A stretch of DNA of 64,000 bases from Curvibacter lanceolatus ATCC 14669 (GTDB taxonomy: Bacteria; Pseudomonadota; Gammaproteobacteria; Burkholderiales; Burkholderiaceae_C), in the NCBI RefSeq assembly GCF_000381265.1, contig NZ_KB906257.1:186001-250000 (forward strand), read 5' to 3'. Every line of letters begins with the position of its first letter. The stretch's first letter is position 1. Positions 52,374 to 61,296 of this stretch are shown one piece after another. A program made the position numbers and the translations under genes. The notes below the pieces were generated by a model. It saw nothing but the letters and a program-made list of their open reading frames with translations. It did no database searches and was not told the origin of the DNA.

Positions 52374-54821
52374 TCAGCGCCCGCCCCGCCCAGGGCGCAG
52401 GGCACGCCGGCAGGCCCGGCGGTAGGCGGCCAGCGTGTCGGCGGCCAGCGCGTGCACCTCGCTGGCGGGCTGGCCGGCCAGCAGGCTCAGGCCTTCGCTG
52501 GCCTGGCGCATGGTGTACACATGGAACTGCCCGGCCGCCACGGCGGCCACCAGCTCAGGCGACAGCATCAGCTGGCGCTGGTTCAGCGCGGGCAGCAGCA
52601 CGCCTTGCTGGCCGGTCAGGCCGGCGCGCCGGCAGACCTGGAACCAGCCCTCGATCTTCTCGTTGAGGCCGCCCACGGGCAGCACCTCGCCGTGCTGGTT
52701 CAGGGCGCCGGTGACGGCGATGTCCTGCCGCAGGCCCACGCCCGACAGCGAGGACAGCAGCGCGAACAGCTCGGCGCACGAGGCCGAATCACCTTCCACC
52801 CCGTCGTACTCCTGCTCGAAGCCCAGCGAGGCCTGCAGGGCCAGCGGCGCCTGATCGCTGAACAGCGCGTGCAGATAGCCTTGCAGGATCAGCACGCCCT
52901 TGTCGTGGATCGGGCCGGACAGGCGCACCTCACGCTCGATGTTGAGCACGCCCTGGTGCCCGGCCTGGGTGCGGGCGCTGATGCGCATGGGCACGCCGAA
53001 GCGGTGGTCGCCGGTGTCGATCTGGCTCATGGCGTTGAGCTGGCCCACGGCCAGCCCGGTGGTGGAGATCAGCCGCTCGCCTTCGCTGATGCTGTCGAGC
53101 ACGCACTGCTCCAGGTAGTCGTGGCGCTGGCGCCGGGCCTGCAGGGCGGCCGCCACGTCGGCGGCGCTCACCAGAGCGCCCTGGCGGTCGCGGCATTGCT
53201 GGGCGCTTTCGATCAGCGCCATCTCGATCTGGCCCAACTGGGCGCTCAGGTAGTGCTGATCGTCGGCCTCACGGTGGCTTTGCTCCAGCAGGGCAGCCAC
53301 GCCCGCTGCCTCGAAATGGGGCAGGCCCAATTGGCGGCAGCGGCAGGCCACCCAGGCGGCCATGGCGTGGCGGTTCTCATCGCTGGCGGCAAAGCGGTCG
53401 GCGAAGTCGACCTTGACGCGGAAGCGACGCACCATCTCGGGGTCGGCGTCCTGCAGCTTGTAGTACTCGTCGGGCGAGCCGATCAGCACCAGGCGCACGT
53501 CCACGGGCACGGCATCGGGTTGCAGGCTGGCCCCGGCCGGGGTGCCGGTGCCACCGGGCTCCTCGATCTGCAACTGGCGCGAGCGCAAGAAGCGGCGCAG
53601 CCGCTCCCACAGGGGCTCGTCGTCGATCAGGTCGGCCAGGTGCAGCATCAGGTAGCCGCCATGGGCCTGCAGCAGGCCACCGGCGTGGATGGCCGTGTGG
53701 TCGGCGGGGCCGGCGTCATCGCCGCCGGGGTGCTCGATGCTGCCGAACAGGCTGCGCATCTGGGGGTTGTTGTCCAGCACCACCGGGGCGCCTTGCTGCT
53801 CGGCGTGGTCCACCACCAGGTTGAAGGCCAGGCAGTGCTGCCAGTGCGCCAGATCGGCCTTTCGGTCGGCCTCGTCCTCATCCTCGGCCAGGGGCAGGAA
53901 CAGGTCGATCTGGTTCAGCACCTCGGCGATGGCCGCCTGCACCCAGGCCTGCAGGCCGCTGCGCTCGGCCTCGGCCAGGCCGGCCAGGGCGGTGTCAAAG
54001 GCCTTTTGCAGCTGCGGCGTGAGGGTGCGGCGCTTCAGGGCCTCCAGGGCCTCGTCGCGGGCGATCTCGCGCAGGCGCAGCTGGGCCAGCACGCGGGCCA
54101 TCTCGGCGCGCACCTCGTTTTCGGTGGCGGTGGCCAGGGCCTCGGCGGCGGCCTTGTCGGCCTCGCTCGGGTGGGGCTTGTCCTTGTCTTTGCCGTGTGG
54201 CTTGTCGGGCAGCACCAGCTTGAGCCGGTCGGATTCGCGCTGCAGCTGGTAGCCGTGGCGGGCGGCCAGGGCTTCCAGGTTCTTCAGCGCCAGGTGTTCT
54301 TCGCGCTCAAAGGCTTTTTCGATGCCATCGGCCTCCAGCGTGACCTCGGCGGCCTCCAACTGGGCCGGGATGTCGGCAGCCAGTTGCTGGGTGAGCTGCT
54401 GCAGGCCCTGGCGCAGCAGGCGGCCAGCCCCTGCCGGCAGGCGCAGGGCCAGGGGGCGCTGCGGGGCTTCAAAGCGGTGCAGGTAGCCCAGGTCGGGTGG
54501 CACCGGGCGCGCCTGGGCCGCCTGGTGCAAGGCCTGGCGCAGCAGCGAGCTGCGGCCGCTGCCGACCTCGCCCAGCACGAACAGGTTGTAGTCGGGGGCT
54601 TGGATGTGCAGACCGAACTCGGTGGCCTGCCGGGCGCGGTGCTGCCCGATCCAGCCCGGGGCCGGGTCGCCCAGTTCGGCGGTGCTGGCAAAGCCCAGGC
54701 TGGCGGGATCGATGTGGCGGCGCAGTTGCTGGGCCGTCAGGGCAGGCAGGGTGGGCAGGTCGGTGGAGGGGGCGGGCATTGACGAAAGAGAGGTGTCGGG
54801 GGCCAGGAGGTCGGAAAGCAT
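52374..54821 (-). CDS. Lon-family AAA protease (LonB/YcbZ-like)
   Basis: An 815-residue ATP-dependent protease-like protein. The N-terminal region has a P-loop-like NLFVLGEVGSGRSSLL (about 80-95), an inserted helical domain with Lys/Asp-rich coiled segment (KPHGKDKDKPHPSEADK), and Walker B-like DEPLWERL context. The C-terminal S16 Lon protease domain holds the dyad Ser679 (EGDSASCAE) and Lys722 (LNEKIEGWF), with LPVGGLNEKI. The family is AAA_32/LonB-like; membrane anchors of archaeal LonB are absent. It is expected to degrade damaged or regulatory proteins. Confidence 0.88.
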   Translation of the reverse strand: MLSDLLAPDTSLSSMPAPSTDLPTLPALTAQQLRRHIDPASLGFASTAELGDPAPGWIGQHRARQATEFGLHIQAPDYNLFVLGEVGSGRSSLLRQALHQAAQARPVPPDLGYLHRFEAPQRPLALRLPAGAGRLLRQGLQQLTQQLAADIPAQLEAAEVTLEADGIEKAFEREEHLALKNLEALAARHGYQLQRESDRLKLVLPDKPHGKDKDKPHPSEADKAAAEALATATENEVRAEMARVLAQLRLREIARDEALEALKRRTLTPQLQKAFDTALAGLAEAERSGLQAWVQAAIAEVLNQIDLFLPLAEDEDEADRKADLAHWQHCLAFNLVVDHAEQQGAPVVLDNNPQMRSLFGSIEHPGGDDAGPADHTAIHAGGLLQAHGGYLMLHLADLIDDEPLWERLRRFLRSRQLQIEEPGGTGTPAGASLQPDAVPVDVRLVLIGSPDEYYKLQDADPEMVRRFRVKVDFADRFAASDENRHAMAAWVACRCRQLGLPHFEAAGVAALLEQSHREADDQHYLSAQLGQIEMALIESAQQCRDRQGALVSAADVAAALQARRQRHDYLEQCVLDSISEGERLISTTGLAVGQLNAMSQIDTGDHRFGVPMRISARTQAGHQGVLNIEREVRLSGPIHDKGVLILQGYLHALFSDQAPLALQASLGFEQEYDGVEGDSASCAELFALLSSLSGVGLRQDIAVTGALNQHGEVLPVGGLNEKIEGWFQVCRRAGLTGQQGVLLPALNQRQLMLSPELVAAVAAGQFHVYTMRQASEGLSLLAGQPASEVHALAADTLAAYRRACRRALRPGRGGR

Positions 54822-54892
54822 AACGCTTGCCGGCCCTGGCCCCGGTTGCGTGGCTGAGTTCGGGGTTCAGCGCAGGGGGGCAGGTGCCGTGC

Positions 54893-55987
54893 TCAGTGCT
54901 TGGCGCCGGCGGCCAGGGCGCGCTCGCGGCTGTCCGCCAACGCCTGCGGTGTCGGGGCCTGGGTGGGCCAGCCCTGCAGGTGCTGCTGGGCCAGGGCGCT
55001 GAGGGCGGTGATCCAGGCCGGGCTGTCGTTCAGGCAGGGGATGTAGTGAAAGGCTTGGCCCCCCGCATGCATAAAGGCCTCGCGCGCTTCCTGGCTGATT
55101 TCTTCCAGGGTTTCGAGGCAGTCGCTGGTGAAGCCGGGGCAGACCACGTCCACCCGGGCGGTGCCGGCCTGGGCCAGGGCCACCAGGGTGGGTTCGGTGT
55201 AGGGCTCCAGCCACTTGGCCTTGCCGAAGCGCGACTGGAAGGTGATCTTGTAGCGATCGGCGCGCAGGCCCAGGCGTTCGGCCAGCAGGCGGCCGGTCTT
55301 CAGGCATTCGCAGTGGTAGGGGTCGCCCAGGTGCAGGGTGCGCTCGGGCACACCGTGGAAGCTCATCACCAGCTGGTCGGGCTGGCCGTGTTCGCGCCAG
55401 TGGGTTTCGACGCGGCGGGCCAGGGCGTCGATGTAGCCGGGGTCGTCGTGGTAGCGGTTGATGAAACGCAGCTCGGGCAGGTGGCGCTGGCGAAGGCCCC
55501 AGTGGGCCACGTCGTCAAACACGCTGGCGGTGGTGGTGCCCGAGTACTGCGGGTAGGCCGGCAGGATCAGCACGCGGGTCACGCCATCGGCCTTCAAGGC
55601 ATCCAGCTGGCTGGCGATCGATGGCTGGCCGTAACGCATGGCATAGCGCACCTGAACGGGGTGGCCGGCCTCGCCCAGCCAGCCTTGCAGCAGCTTGGCC
55701 TGTTTCTCGGTCCAGGCCTTGAGGGGCGAGCCCTCGGGCGTCCAGACACTGGCGTACTTGGCGGCCGACTTGGCCGGGCGCACGCGCAAGATGATGCCGT
55801 GCAGGATGGGCTTCCAGATCAGGGCCGGGATCTCGACCACGCGGTGGTCGCTCAGAAACTGGGCCAGGTAGCGCCGCAGGGCCGAGGCCGTGGGGGCCTC
55901 GGGCGTGCCCAGGTTGCACAGCAGGATGGCGGTGCGGGCGGCTTGGCCGTGGCGGTAGGCGGGCTCGGGGGCAAACTTGGACGGCAT
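54893..55987 (-). CDS. hemH: Ferrochelatase
   Basis: A 364-residue enzyme inserting Fe2+ into protoporphyrin IX to make heme. Motifs are AILLCNLGTPEAPT at the N-terminus, LPAYPQYSGTTTAS, the active-site His211 (MSFHGVPE), TFQSRFGKAKWLEPYT, VVCPGFTSDCLETLEEIS with the catalytic acidic residue, and FHYIPCLND. It is a little longer than the usual 320-350 because of an N-terminal tail and a C-terminal end rich in Ala/Pro. It is divergent from the HAD gene at 56037. Confidence 0.95.
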   Translation of the reverse strand: MPSKFAPEPAYRHGQAARTAILLCNLGTPEAPTASALRRYLAQFLSDHRVVEIPALIWKPILHGIILRVRPAKSAAKYASVWTPEGSPLKAWTEKQAKLLQGWLGEAGHPVQVRYAMRYGQPSIASQLDALKADGVTRVLILPAYPQYSGTTTASVFDDVAHWGLRQRHLPELRFINRYHDDPGYIDALARRVETHWREHGQPDQLVMSFHGVPERTLHLGDPYHCECLKTGRLLAERLGLRADRYKITFQSRFGKAKWLEPYTEPTLVALAQAGTARVDVVCPGFTSDCLETLEEISQEAREAFMHAGGQAFHYIPCLNDSPAWITALSALAQQHLQGWPTQAPTPQALADSRERALAAGAKH

Positions 55988-56036
55988 GGGCTGGGTGGGG
56001 CTGAGGTTTTGAGGGATGCAGTATTCTCAGCCACCT

Positions 56037-56732
56037 ATGCTCGATCACGCCCGAATCAAGGCCATTACCCTGGACCTGGACGACACTTTATGGCCCATCT
56101 GGCCCACCATCGCCCGCGCGGAGACGGTGCTGGCCGACTGGCTGCAGCGCCATGCGCCGGCCACCGCCACCCTGTTTTCGCGCCCCGGTGCGCTGCGCGA
56201 GATCCGCAACCAGATGACCACCCTGCGCCCCGACCTGGCCAGCGACCTGAGCGCTCTGCGGCGCGAATCCATCCGCCTGGCCCTGGGGCAGGCCGGCGAT
56301 GACCCGTCCCTGGCCGAGCCGGCCTTCGAGGTCTTCTTTGCCGAGCGCCAGCGCGTGGACCTGTTTGACGACGTGCACGAGTGCCTGGGCCGCCTGGCCG
56401 AGCGCTACCCCCTGGTGGCCTTGTCCAACGGCAATGCCGATGTGCAGCGCGTGGGGCTGGGGGCGTATTTCAGCGCCAGCCTGAGCGCGCAGCAGTTTGG
56501 CGTGGCCAAGCCTGACCCGCGCATCTTCGAAGCCGCCGCCGCCGCGGCCACCGTGGCCCCGGCCGAGGTGCTGCACGTGGGCGACGATGTGGACACCGAC
56601 GTCATGGGGGCCTTGAACTCGGGCCTGCAGGCGGTGTGGGTGAACCGCGAGGCCAAGGCCTGGCCCCATGCCAGCCCGGCCCCCTGGACCATCAGCAGCC
56701 TGCACGAGCTGTGCCGGCATCTGGTGGGGTGA
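56037..56732 (+). CDS. HAD-superfamily phosphatase
   Basis: A 231-residue HAD hydrolase. Motif I is ITLDLDDTLW (Asp13, Asp15), motif II is VALSNGNADV, motif III the Lys in FGVAKPDPRIF, and motif IV HVGDDVDTDVMGALNSG. I start at ATG 56037 because it aligns with motif I; ATG 56016 is in frame and preceded by GAGG but at poor spacing. This subfamily (HAD-IA, YjjG/YihX-like) dephosphorylates small phospho-metabolites. It is convergent with hpnE, leaving only 7 bases between stops. Confidence 0.92.
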   Translation: MLDHARIKAITLDLDDTLWPIWPTIARAETVLADWLQRHAPATATLFSRPGALREIRNQMTTLRPDLASDLSALRRESIRLALGQAGDDPSLAEPAFEVFFAERQRVDLFDDVHECLGRLAERYPLVALSNGNADVQRVGLGAYFSASLSAQQFGVAKPDPRIFEAAAAAATVAPAEVLHVGDDVDTDVMGALNSGLQAVWVNREAKAWPHASPAPWTISSLHELCRHLVG

Positions 56733-56739
56733 GCCGGGT

Positions 56740-58104
56740 TCAGCCCAGGGCCGCCACCACCGCCTGGGCGCTGAGCACTGCGCCTTCCAGCGTGGCAGGG
56801 TAGGGGCCTTCGACGTAGTCGCCACAGGCCCACAGGCCCGGGATCAGGCGCTGGGCGGGCCGTTGCAGGCCCGGGGTGCAGGCAAAGGTGGCGCGTTTTT
56901 CGATCACCGTGCCCAGGGGGTGCAGGGCGCTCAGGCCCAGCGGGGCCAGGGCTTGCCGGCCCTGGGCCAGCACCTGTTGGGTGAGGGCCTCGCGGCTCAG
57001 ATCGGGGCTGGCGCTGAGCACAAAGGCCAGCAGGCCGGCCGGGCCGCCCAGTTGCCCGCGGTCGAACACGAACTGGGCCGGGGCCTCGGGCCCACAGCGC
57101 AGGGTCAGCAAGGGGTGCGGCAGGCGCAGGGGATCGGGCACGGCCCCTGCCTTTGCATCGGCCTGAGCGTACACCGTGGTGATGGCCTCGAAGCGCAGCG
57201 CCTGGGCCTGGGTGGCCCAGGCCGCCAGGCGGGCGGGTTCATCGCCGGCCAGGCCCGAGGCCTGCGTCAGCAGGCGGGCCGCCTCGCCGGGCGGGCAGGC
57301 CAGGATGACCTGGTCGAAGGCGGTGGGGGCCTCAAGCTCCGTCACGAACTCAAGCTGCCATCGCCCCTTGGTGTCGCGGCGCAGGCCATGCACGCGTTGG
57401 CCGGTTTGCACGCTGTGGCCCTGGCGGCGCAAGTACTGCGCCGCCGGCTCAGGCCACAGGGCCCTCAGGTCGGTGCGTGGCAGCAGCAGGTGCGAGGCGC
57501 CCGGGCCGCCGGCCAGTGAGTCGCGCAGCACGCGCAAAAACACCTCGCCGCTGGATTGGTCCACCGGGGTGTTGAGGGCGGACACGCACAGGGGCTCGAT
57601 CAACTCGGCCATCACCCGGGGGCGGATGCCCTGGCACAGGGCCAGGACGCTCGCATCGGGGGCGCAACGGAAGCCGGCGATCTGCCAGCGCAGGGTGGCG
57701 GCCAGCAGCGAAAACCGGTCGCGCCACGACCAGCCCCGCGCGCCCAGGATGCCGGCGGCTGCATCGAACGGGGCCGGCCAGCGCGGCAGTTGCAGCCCGC
57801 CCCCATCGGGAAAGCGCAGCGTGAGCGGCAGGCGCAGCAGGGCCTGTTCGGGGTCCACCCCGACCTGGCGCATCAGGCGCAGGCTTTGGGCGTAGGCACC
57901 GATCAGGATGTGCTGGCCGTTGTCCAGCCCGGCCAGGGCGGCGGGGCCCGGCAGGGTGCGGGCGCGGCCGCCCAGCTGGGGGGCGGCCTCGAACAGGTGC
58001 ACGGCCCAGCCCCGGTCGTGGGCGGCCATGGCCGCGGCCAGACCGGCCCAGCCGCCGCCGACCACGGCGAGGTGGCGTGCTGCCTGTGTTGGGGCCTCAG
58101 ACAC
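56740..58104 (-). CDS. hpnE: Hydroxysqualene dehydroxylase
   Basis: A 454-residue FAD-dependent oxidoreductase of the HpnE/phytoene-desaturase-like family, the last step from hydroxysqualene to squalene. The N-terminal dinucleotide fold is LAVVGGGWAGLAAAMAAHDRG, then LFEAAPQLGGRA, with LCVSALNTPVDQSSGEVFL, and the C-terminal LIPGLWACGDYVEGPYPATLEGAV binding FAD. It overlaps the upstream hpnD by 8 bases and follows it on the same strand. Confidence 0.92.
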   Translation of the reverse strand: MSEAPTQAARHLAVVGGGWAGLAAAMAAHDRGWAVHLFEAAPQLGGRARTLPGPAALAGLDNGQHILIGAYAQSLRLMRQVGVDPEQALLRLPLTLRFPDGGGLQLPRWPAPFDAAAGILGARGWSWRDRFSLLAATLRWQIAGFRCAPDASVLALCQGIRPRVMAELIEPLCVSALNTPVDQSSGEVFLRVLRDSLAGGPGASHLLLPRTDLRALWPEPAAQYLRRQGHSVQTGQRVHGLRRDTKGRWQLEFVTELEAPTAFDQVILACPPGEAARLLTQASGLAGDEPARLAAWATQAQALRFEAITTVYAQADAKAGAVPDPLRLPHPLLTLRCGPEAPAQFVFDRGQLGGPAGLLAFVLSASPDLSREALTQQVLAQGRQALAPLGLSALHPLGTVIEKRATFACTPGLQRPAQRLIPGLWACGDYVEGPYPATLEGAVLSAQAVVAALG

Positions 58105-58936
58105 GGCCCAGGGCCTGCACCTTCCAGGCCAGCCACAGCTTGCGCAAGGGGGTCAGGCTGATGCGCTGGTGCAGCACCTGGAAGTTCTCGTCTTCGATCT
58201 CGCGCAGCAGGGTGCGGTAGATGCTGGCCATCATCAGGCCGGGCTTCTGGGCCCGCAGATCGGCCGCGGGCAACAGGGCCATGGCCTGGTCGTACAACTG
58301 GTGGGCCCGCTCGGCCTGGAACTTCATCAGGGCGGTGAAACGATCCGAGTAGACGCGTTGCAACACCTCGTGGGCCTTGACGTCAAAGCGCTGCAGCTCG
58401 TTCACGGGCAGGTAGATGCGGCCTCGCATGGCGTCTTCGCCCACGTCACGGATGATGTTGGTCAGCTGGAAGGCCAGGCCCAGGGTGTGGGCGTATTCGG
58501 TGGTGCGTTCATCGGTCTGGCCGAAGATGCGGGCCGAGACCTCGCCCACCACGCCGGCCACCAGGTGGCAGTAGCGTTGCAGGCCAGGGTAGTCGAGGTA
58601 GCGGGTCTGCTCCAGGTCCATCTGGCAGCCCTGGATGACGGCCTGCAACTGTTCCTGGCGCAGGCCATACACCGGCACGTGCGGCATCAGGGCCTGCATC
58701 ACGGGGTGGCTGGCCTGGCCGGCAAAGGCTTGGCGCACCTCGTTCTGCCACCAGGCCAGCTTGGTCATGGCCACGCCGGGGTCGCTGACCTCGTCGACCA
58801 CATCGTCCACCTCGCGGCAAAAGGCATAAAAGGCCGTGATCGCGGCGCGGCGCGGCTTGGGCAGGAACAGGAAGGCGTAATAAAAGCTGCTGCCCGAGGC
58901 GGCGGCTTTTTGCTGGACGTAGTCTTCTGGGGTCAT
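58097..58936 (-). CDS. hpnD: Presqualene diphosphate synthase
   Basis: A 279-residue squalene/phytoene-synthase-fold enzyme that joins two farnesyl diphosphates to presqualene diphosphate. It begins MTPEDYVQQKAAASGSSFYYAF, the HpnD signature. The aspartate-rich motifs are FCREVDDVVDE (first) and LTNIIRDVGEDAMRGRIYLP (second). The start is ATG 58936; longer in-frame starts upstream lack family similarity. Order hpnC-hpnD-hpnE on the same strand is the standard one. Confidence 0.94.
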   Translation of the reverse strand: MTPEDYVQQKAAASGSSFYYAFLFLPKPRRAAITAFYAFCREVDDVVDEVSDPGVAMTKLAWWQNEVRQAFAGQASHPVMQALMPHVPVYGLRQEQLQAVIQGCQMDLEQTRYLDYPGLQRYCHLVAGVVGEVSARIFGQTDERTTEYAHTLGLAFQLTNIIRDVGEDAMRGRIYLPVNELQRFDVKAHEVLQRVYSDRFTALMKFQAERAHQLYDQAMALLPAADLRAQKPGLMMASIYRTLLREIEDENFQVLHQRISLTPLRKLWLAWKVQALGRV

Positions 58937-59010
58937 GGATTGGGCTGGGCGTACGCGCCGCATTGTCCCATCTTGTGACCGCCCGGTGAGCCAGCCCGTG
59001 CCAAGGCCAT

Positions 59011-59916
59011 TCACATCCAGAGGGTGCGCCACAGCAGGGGCAGGGCGTCGGCCCGGCCCAGCTTGATGCGCCGGGCCAGCGGGTTGCCGCCGGTGGCCCG
59101 TATGCGCTGCAGCACGCGCAGGCCCCCCTGCACCACCAGGCGCAGCTCCAAGCCGGCGCGCCCCGGCAGGCGGTGCACCAGCGGGGCGCCGCGCTGCATC
59201 AGCTGTTCGGCCCAGGCCAGGTTGTCGGCGATCAGGGCCAGGGTGGCGGGGCTGGCCTGCAGGGCCTGCAGTTGCTGGCGTGGCACGCCGAAGCGCAGGC
59301 AGTCGGCTTCGGTGAGGTAGTGGCGCCCACGTGGGATGTCCTGGCTCAGGTCCTGCCAGAAATTGATCAGCTGCAAGGCGCTGCAGATGTCGTCGCTCTG
59401 GGCCAGGGCGGGCGCGTCGGTCACGCCATGCAGGTGCAGCAGCAGGCGCCCGATGGGGTTGGCCGAGCGGCGGCAGTAGTCGAGCAGGCTGTCGCGGTCG
59501 GGGTAGCGCTGTTGGTCGCGGGTGTAGGCAATGTCTTGCATGAAGGCGCTGATCAGGTCGTCCAGCAGCGCCACTGGCAGGCCCCAGGCGGCCTGCTGCC
59601 GGGCCAGCGGGGCCAGCACGGGTTGCCAGCGCCCGCCGGCCACCGAGCCGGCGGCCAGGGTGGCGTGCAGTTCGGCCTGGTAGGCGGCCAGGGTGGCCAG
59701 GCGCTGCGCCGGGCTGTCGTCGCCTTCGTCGGCGATGTCGTCAGCGGTGCGGGCAAAGTGGTAGAGCGCGGCGATCGGGGGGCGCAGCCGGGGCGGGCAC
59801 AACCATGAGGCCACCGGAAAATTCTCGTAGTGGGTCAGTGGCAACACTTCAGCCTGGGCAGGGTTGCGATGAGGGGCGGGCTCGGGGGTTCCGGTGGCGC
59901 TTGGCTTGACATGCAT
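59011..59916 (-). CDS. hpnC: Hydroxysqualene synthase
   Basis: A 301-residue squalene/phytoene-synthase-fold enzyme that turns presqualene diphosphate into hydroxysqualene. The first acidic motif is HFARTADDIADEGDD, the second LQLINFWQDLSQDIPRGRHYL. ENFPVASWLCPPRLRPPIAALY precedes it as in HpnC. It heads the hpnCDE operon. No squalene-hopene cyclase is in the window. Confidence 0.94.
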   Translation of the reverse strand: MHVKPSATGTPEPAPHRNPAQAEVLPLTHYENFPVASWLCPPRLRPPIAALYHFARTADDIADEGDDSPAQRLATLAAYQAELHATLAAGSVAGGRWQPVLAPLARQQAAWGLPVALLDDLISAFMQDIAYTRDQQRYPDRDSLLDYCRRSANPIGRLLLHLHGVTDAPALAQSDDICSALQLINFWQDLSQDIPRGRHYLTEADCLRFGVPRQQLQALQASPATLALIADNLAWAEQLMQRGAPLVHRLPGRAGLELRLVVQGGLRVLQRIRATGGNPLARRIKLGRADALPLLWRTLWM

Positions 59917-60052
59917 CAGAACAATCCCTTAGGCTACTAACCAATCAGTCATTAATGTTGAACCCCAGGCTTGGCCTTGGTGACTTGACACTTTTCTGGC
60001 GCCAAGGGCTCCCTTGGTGCCGCTTACCCGCACTTCGTTCAGCAGGTTGCCC

Positions 60053-61288
60053 ATGCCCGTCACAGTGAATGTCCACCGTGCCCGTCCCCTTTTTGGTGGG
60101 ATCGTCGGCGTTTCTCTCATTCTCTCTCTGGTCACCCTGTTGGCCGCTTGCTCACGCCCCGAACCGGCGGCCGAACCGGTTCGCTCGGTGAAGGTGCTGA
60201 CGGTGGCCGAAAGCCGAATGGGCACGAAAAATGAGTACTCGGGCGAGGTTCGGGCGCGCATCGAGTCGCGCCTGGGCTTCCGGGTGGGCGGCAAGATTAT
60301 CCGCCGTCAGGCCGAGCTCGGGCAGCGCGTGCAGGTGGGGCAGGTGCTGGCCCAGCTGGACCCGCAGGACTTCAAGCTGGCTGCCGATGCGGGCCGGGCC
60401 CAGGTGGCCTCGGCGCAGACCAACCGCGATCTGGCCGCAGCCGACTACCGCCGCTACAAGGATCTGTACGACAAGAACTTCATCGGCGGCTCGGAGTTGC
60501 AACGCCGTGAAACCACCCTGAAGGCCGCGCAGGCCACGCTGGAGCAGGCCCAGGCCCAACTGGCCAGCCAGGGCAACCAGATTGCGTACACCTCGCTGGC
60601 GGCCGATGTCTCAGGCGTGGTGACGGCCATCGAGGCCGAACCGGGCCAGGTGGTGCAGTCGGGCACACCGGTGGTGCGCATTGCGCAGGACGGCCCGCGC
60701 GACGTGGTGTTTGCGGTGCCTGAAGACAAGGTGGGTTCGGTGCGCGTGGGGGCCAAGGTGGTGGTCAAGGTGTGGTCCGAAGGGCGTGAAATCGACGGTG
60801 AGGTGCGTGAAGTGGCCGCCAGCGCCGATGCCGTGACCCGCACCTACACGGTGAAGGTGGCGTTGCCGGTGCAGGGCGCTCCGGCCCTGGGTTCGACCGT
60901 GAACGTGCTGCCGCAGGGCCTGGACAAGGCCGCCCCGGCGGTGTTGAAGCTGCCCACCAGCGCCTTGCGTCAGGAAGGCCGGTCGACCGCCGTCTGGGTG
61001 CTGGATCCGAAAGCCTTGACCGTGCGCCTGCAACCGGTGGAGATCGTCACGGCGGATGGCAACGAAGCCGTGGTGGCCAGTGGCATCAAGCCGGGCGACC
61101 TGGTGGTGGCGGCCGGCGTGCACGTGCTGTCGCCGGGCCAGAAGGTCACCATCTACCAACCCAAGAAGGCCTTGCCCGGTGCAGAGGGTGCCCAGGCGGC
61201 GCCGGCTGCGGCCCCGGCCGCACCCTCTGCCGCTGCCCCCGCGGCCGTGGCCCCGGCTGATGCCGCTCCTGCCGCTGCGGCCAAGTGA
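60053..61288 (+). CDS. RND efflux periplasmic adaptor (membrane fusion protein)
   Basis: A 411-residue HlyD/AcrA-family adaptor. The leader is a lipoprotein type (LILSLVTLLAACSRPE, Cys33). The lipoyl/barrel-sandwich part starts RIESRLGFRVGGKIIRRQ and closes at IAYTSLAADVSGVVTAIEAEPGQ; a helical hairpin lies between (ADYRRYKDLYDKNFIGG). The C-terminal ~25 residues are Ala/Pro-rich. ATG 60053 is preferred to the upstream TTG. It links the inner-membrane pump to the outer membrane, with the pump gene 9 bases downstream. The 136 bases upstream contain ACTAACCAATCAGT, a weak TetR-type operator candidate; no regulator gene is present. Confidence 0.9.
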   Translation: MPVTVNVHRARPLFGGIVGVSLILSLVTLLAACSRPEPAAEPVRSVKVLTVAESRMGTKNEYSGEVRARIESRLGFRVGGKIIRRQAELGQRVQVGQVLAQLDPQDFKLAADAGRAQVASAQTNRDLAAADYRRYKDLYDKNFIGGSELQRRETTLKAAQATLEQAQAQLASQGNQIAYTSLAADVSGVVTAIEAEPGQVVQSGTPVVRIAQDGPRDVVFAVPEDKVGSVRVGAKVVVKVWSEGREIDGEVREVAASADAVTRTYTVKVALPVQGAPALGSTVNVLPQGLDKAAPAVLKLPTSALRQEGRSTAVWVLDPKALTVRLQPVEIVTADGNEAVVASGIKPGDLVVAAGVHVLSPGQKVTIYQPKKALPGAEGAQAAPAAAPAAPSAAAPAAVAPADAAPAAAAK

Positions 61289-61296
61289 GGTCTGGC

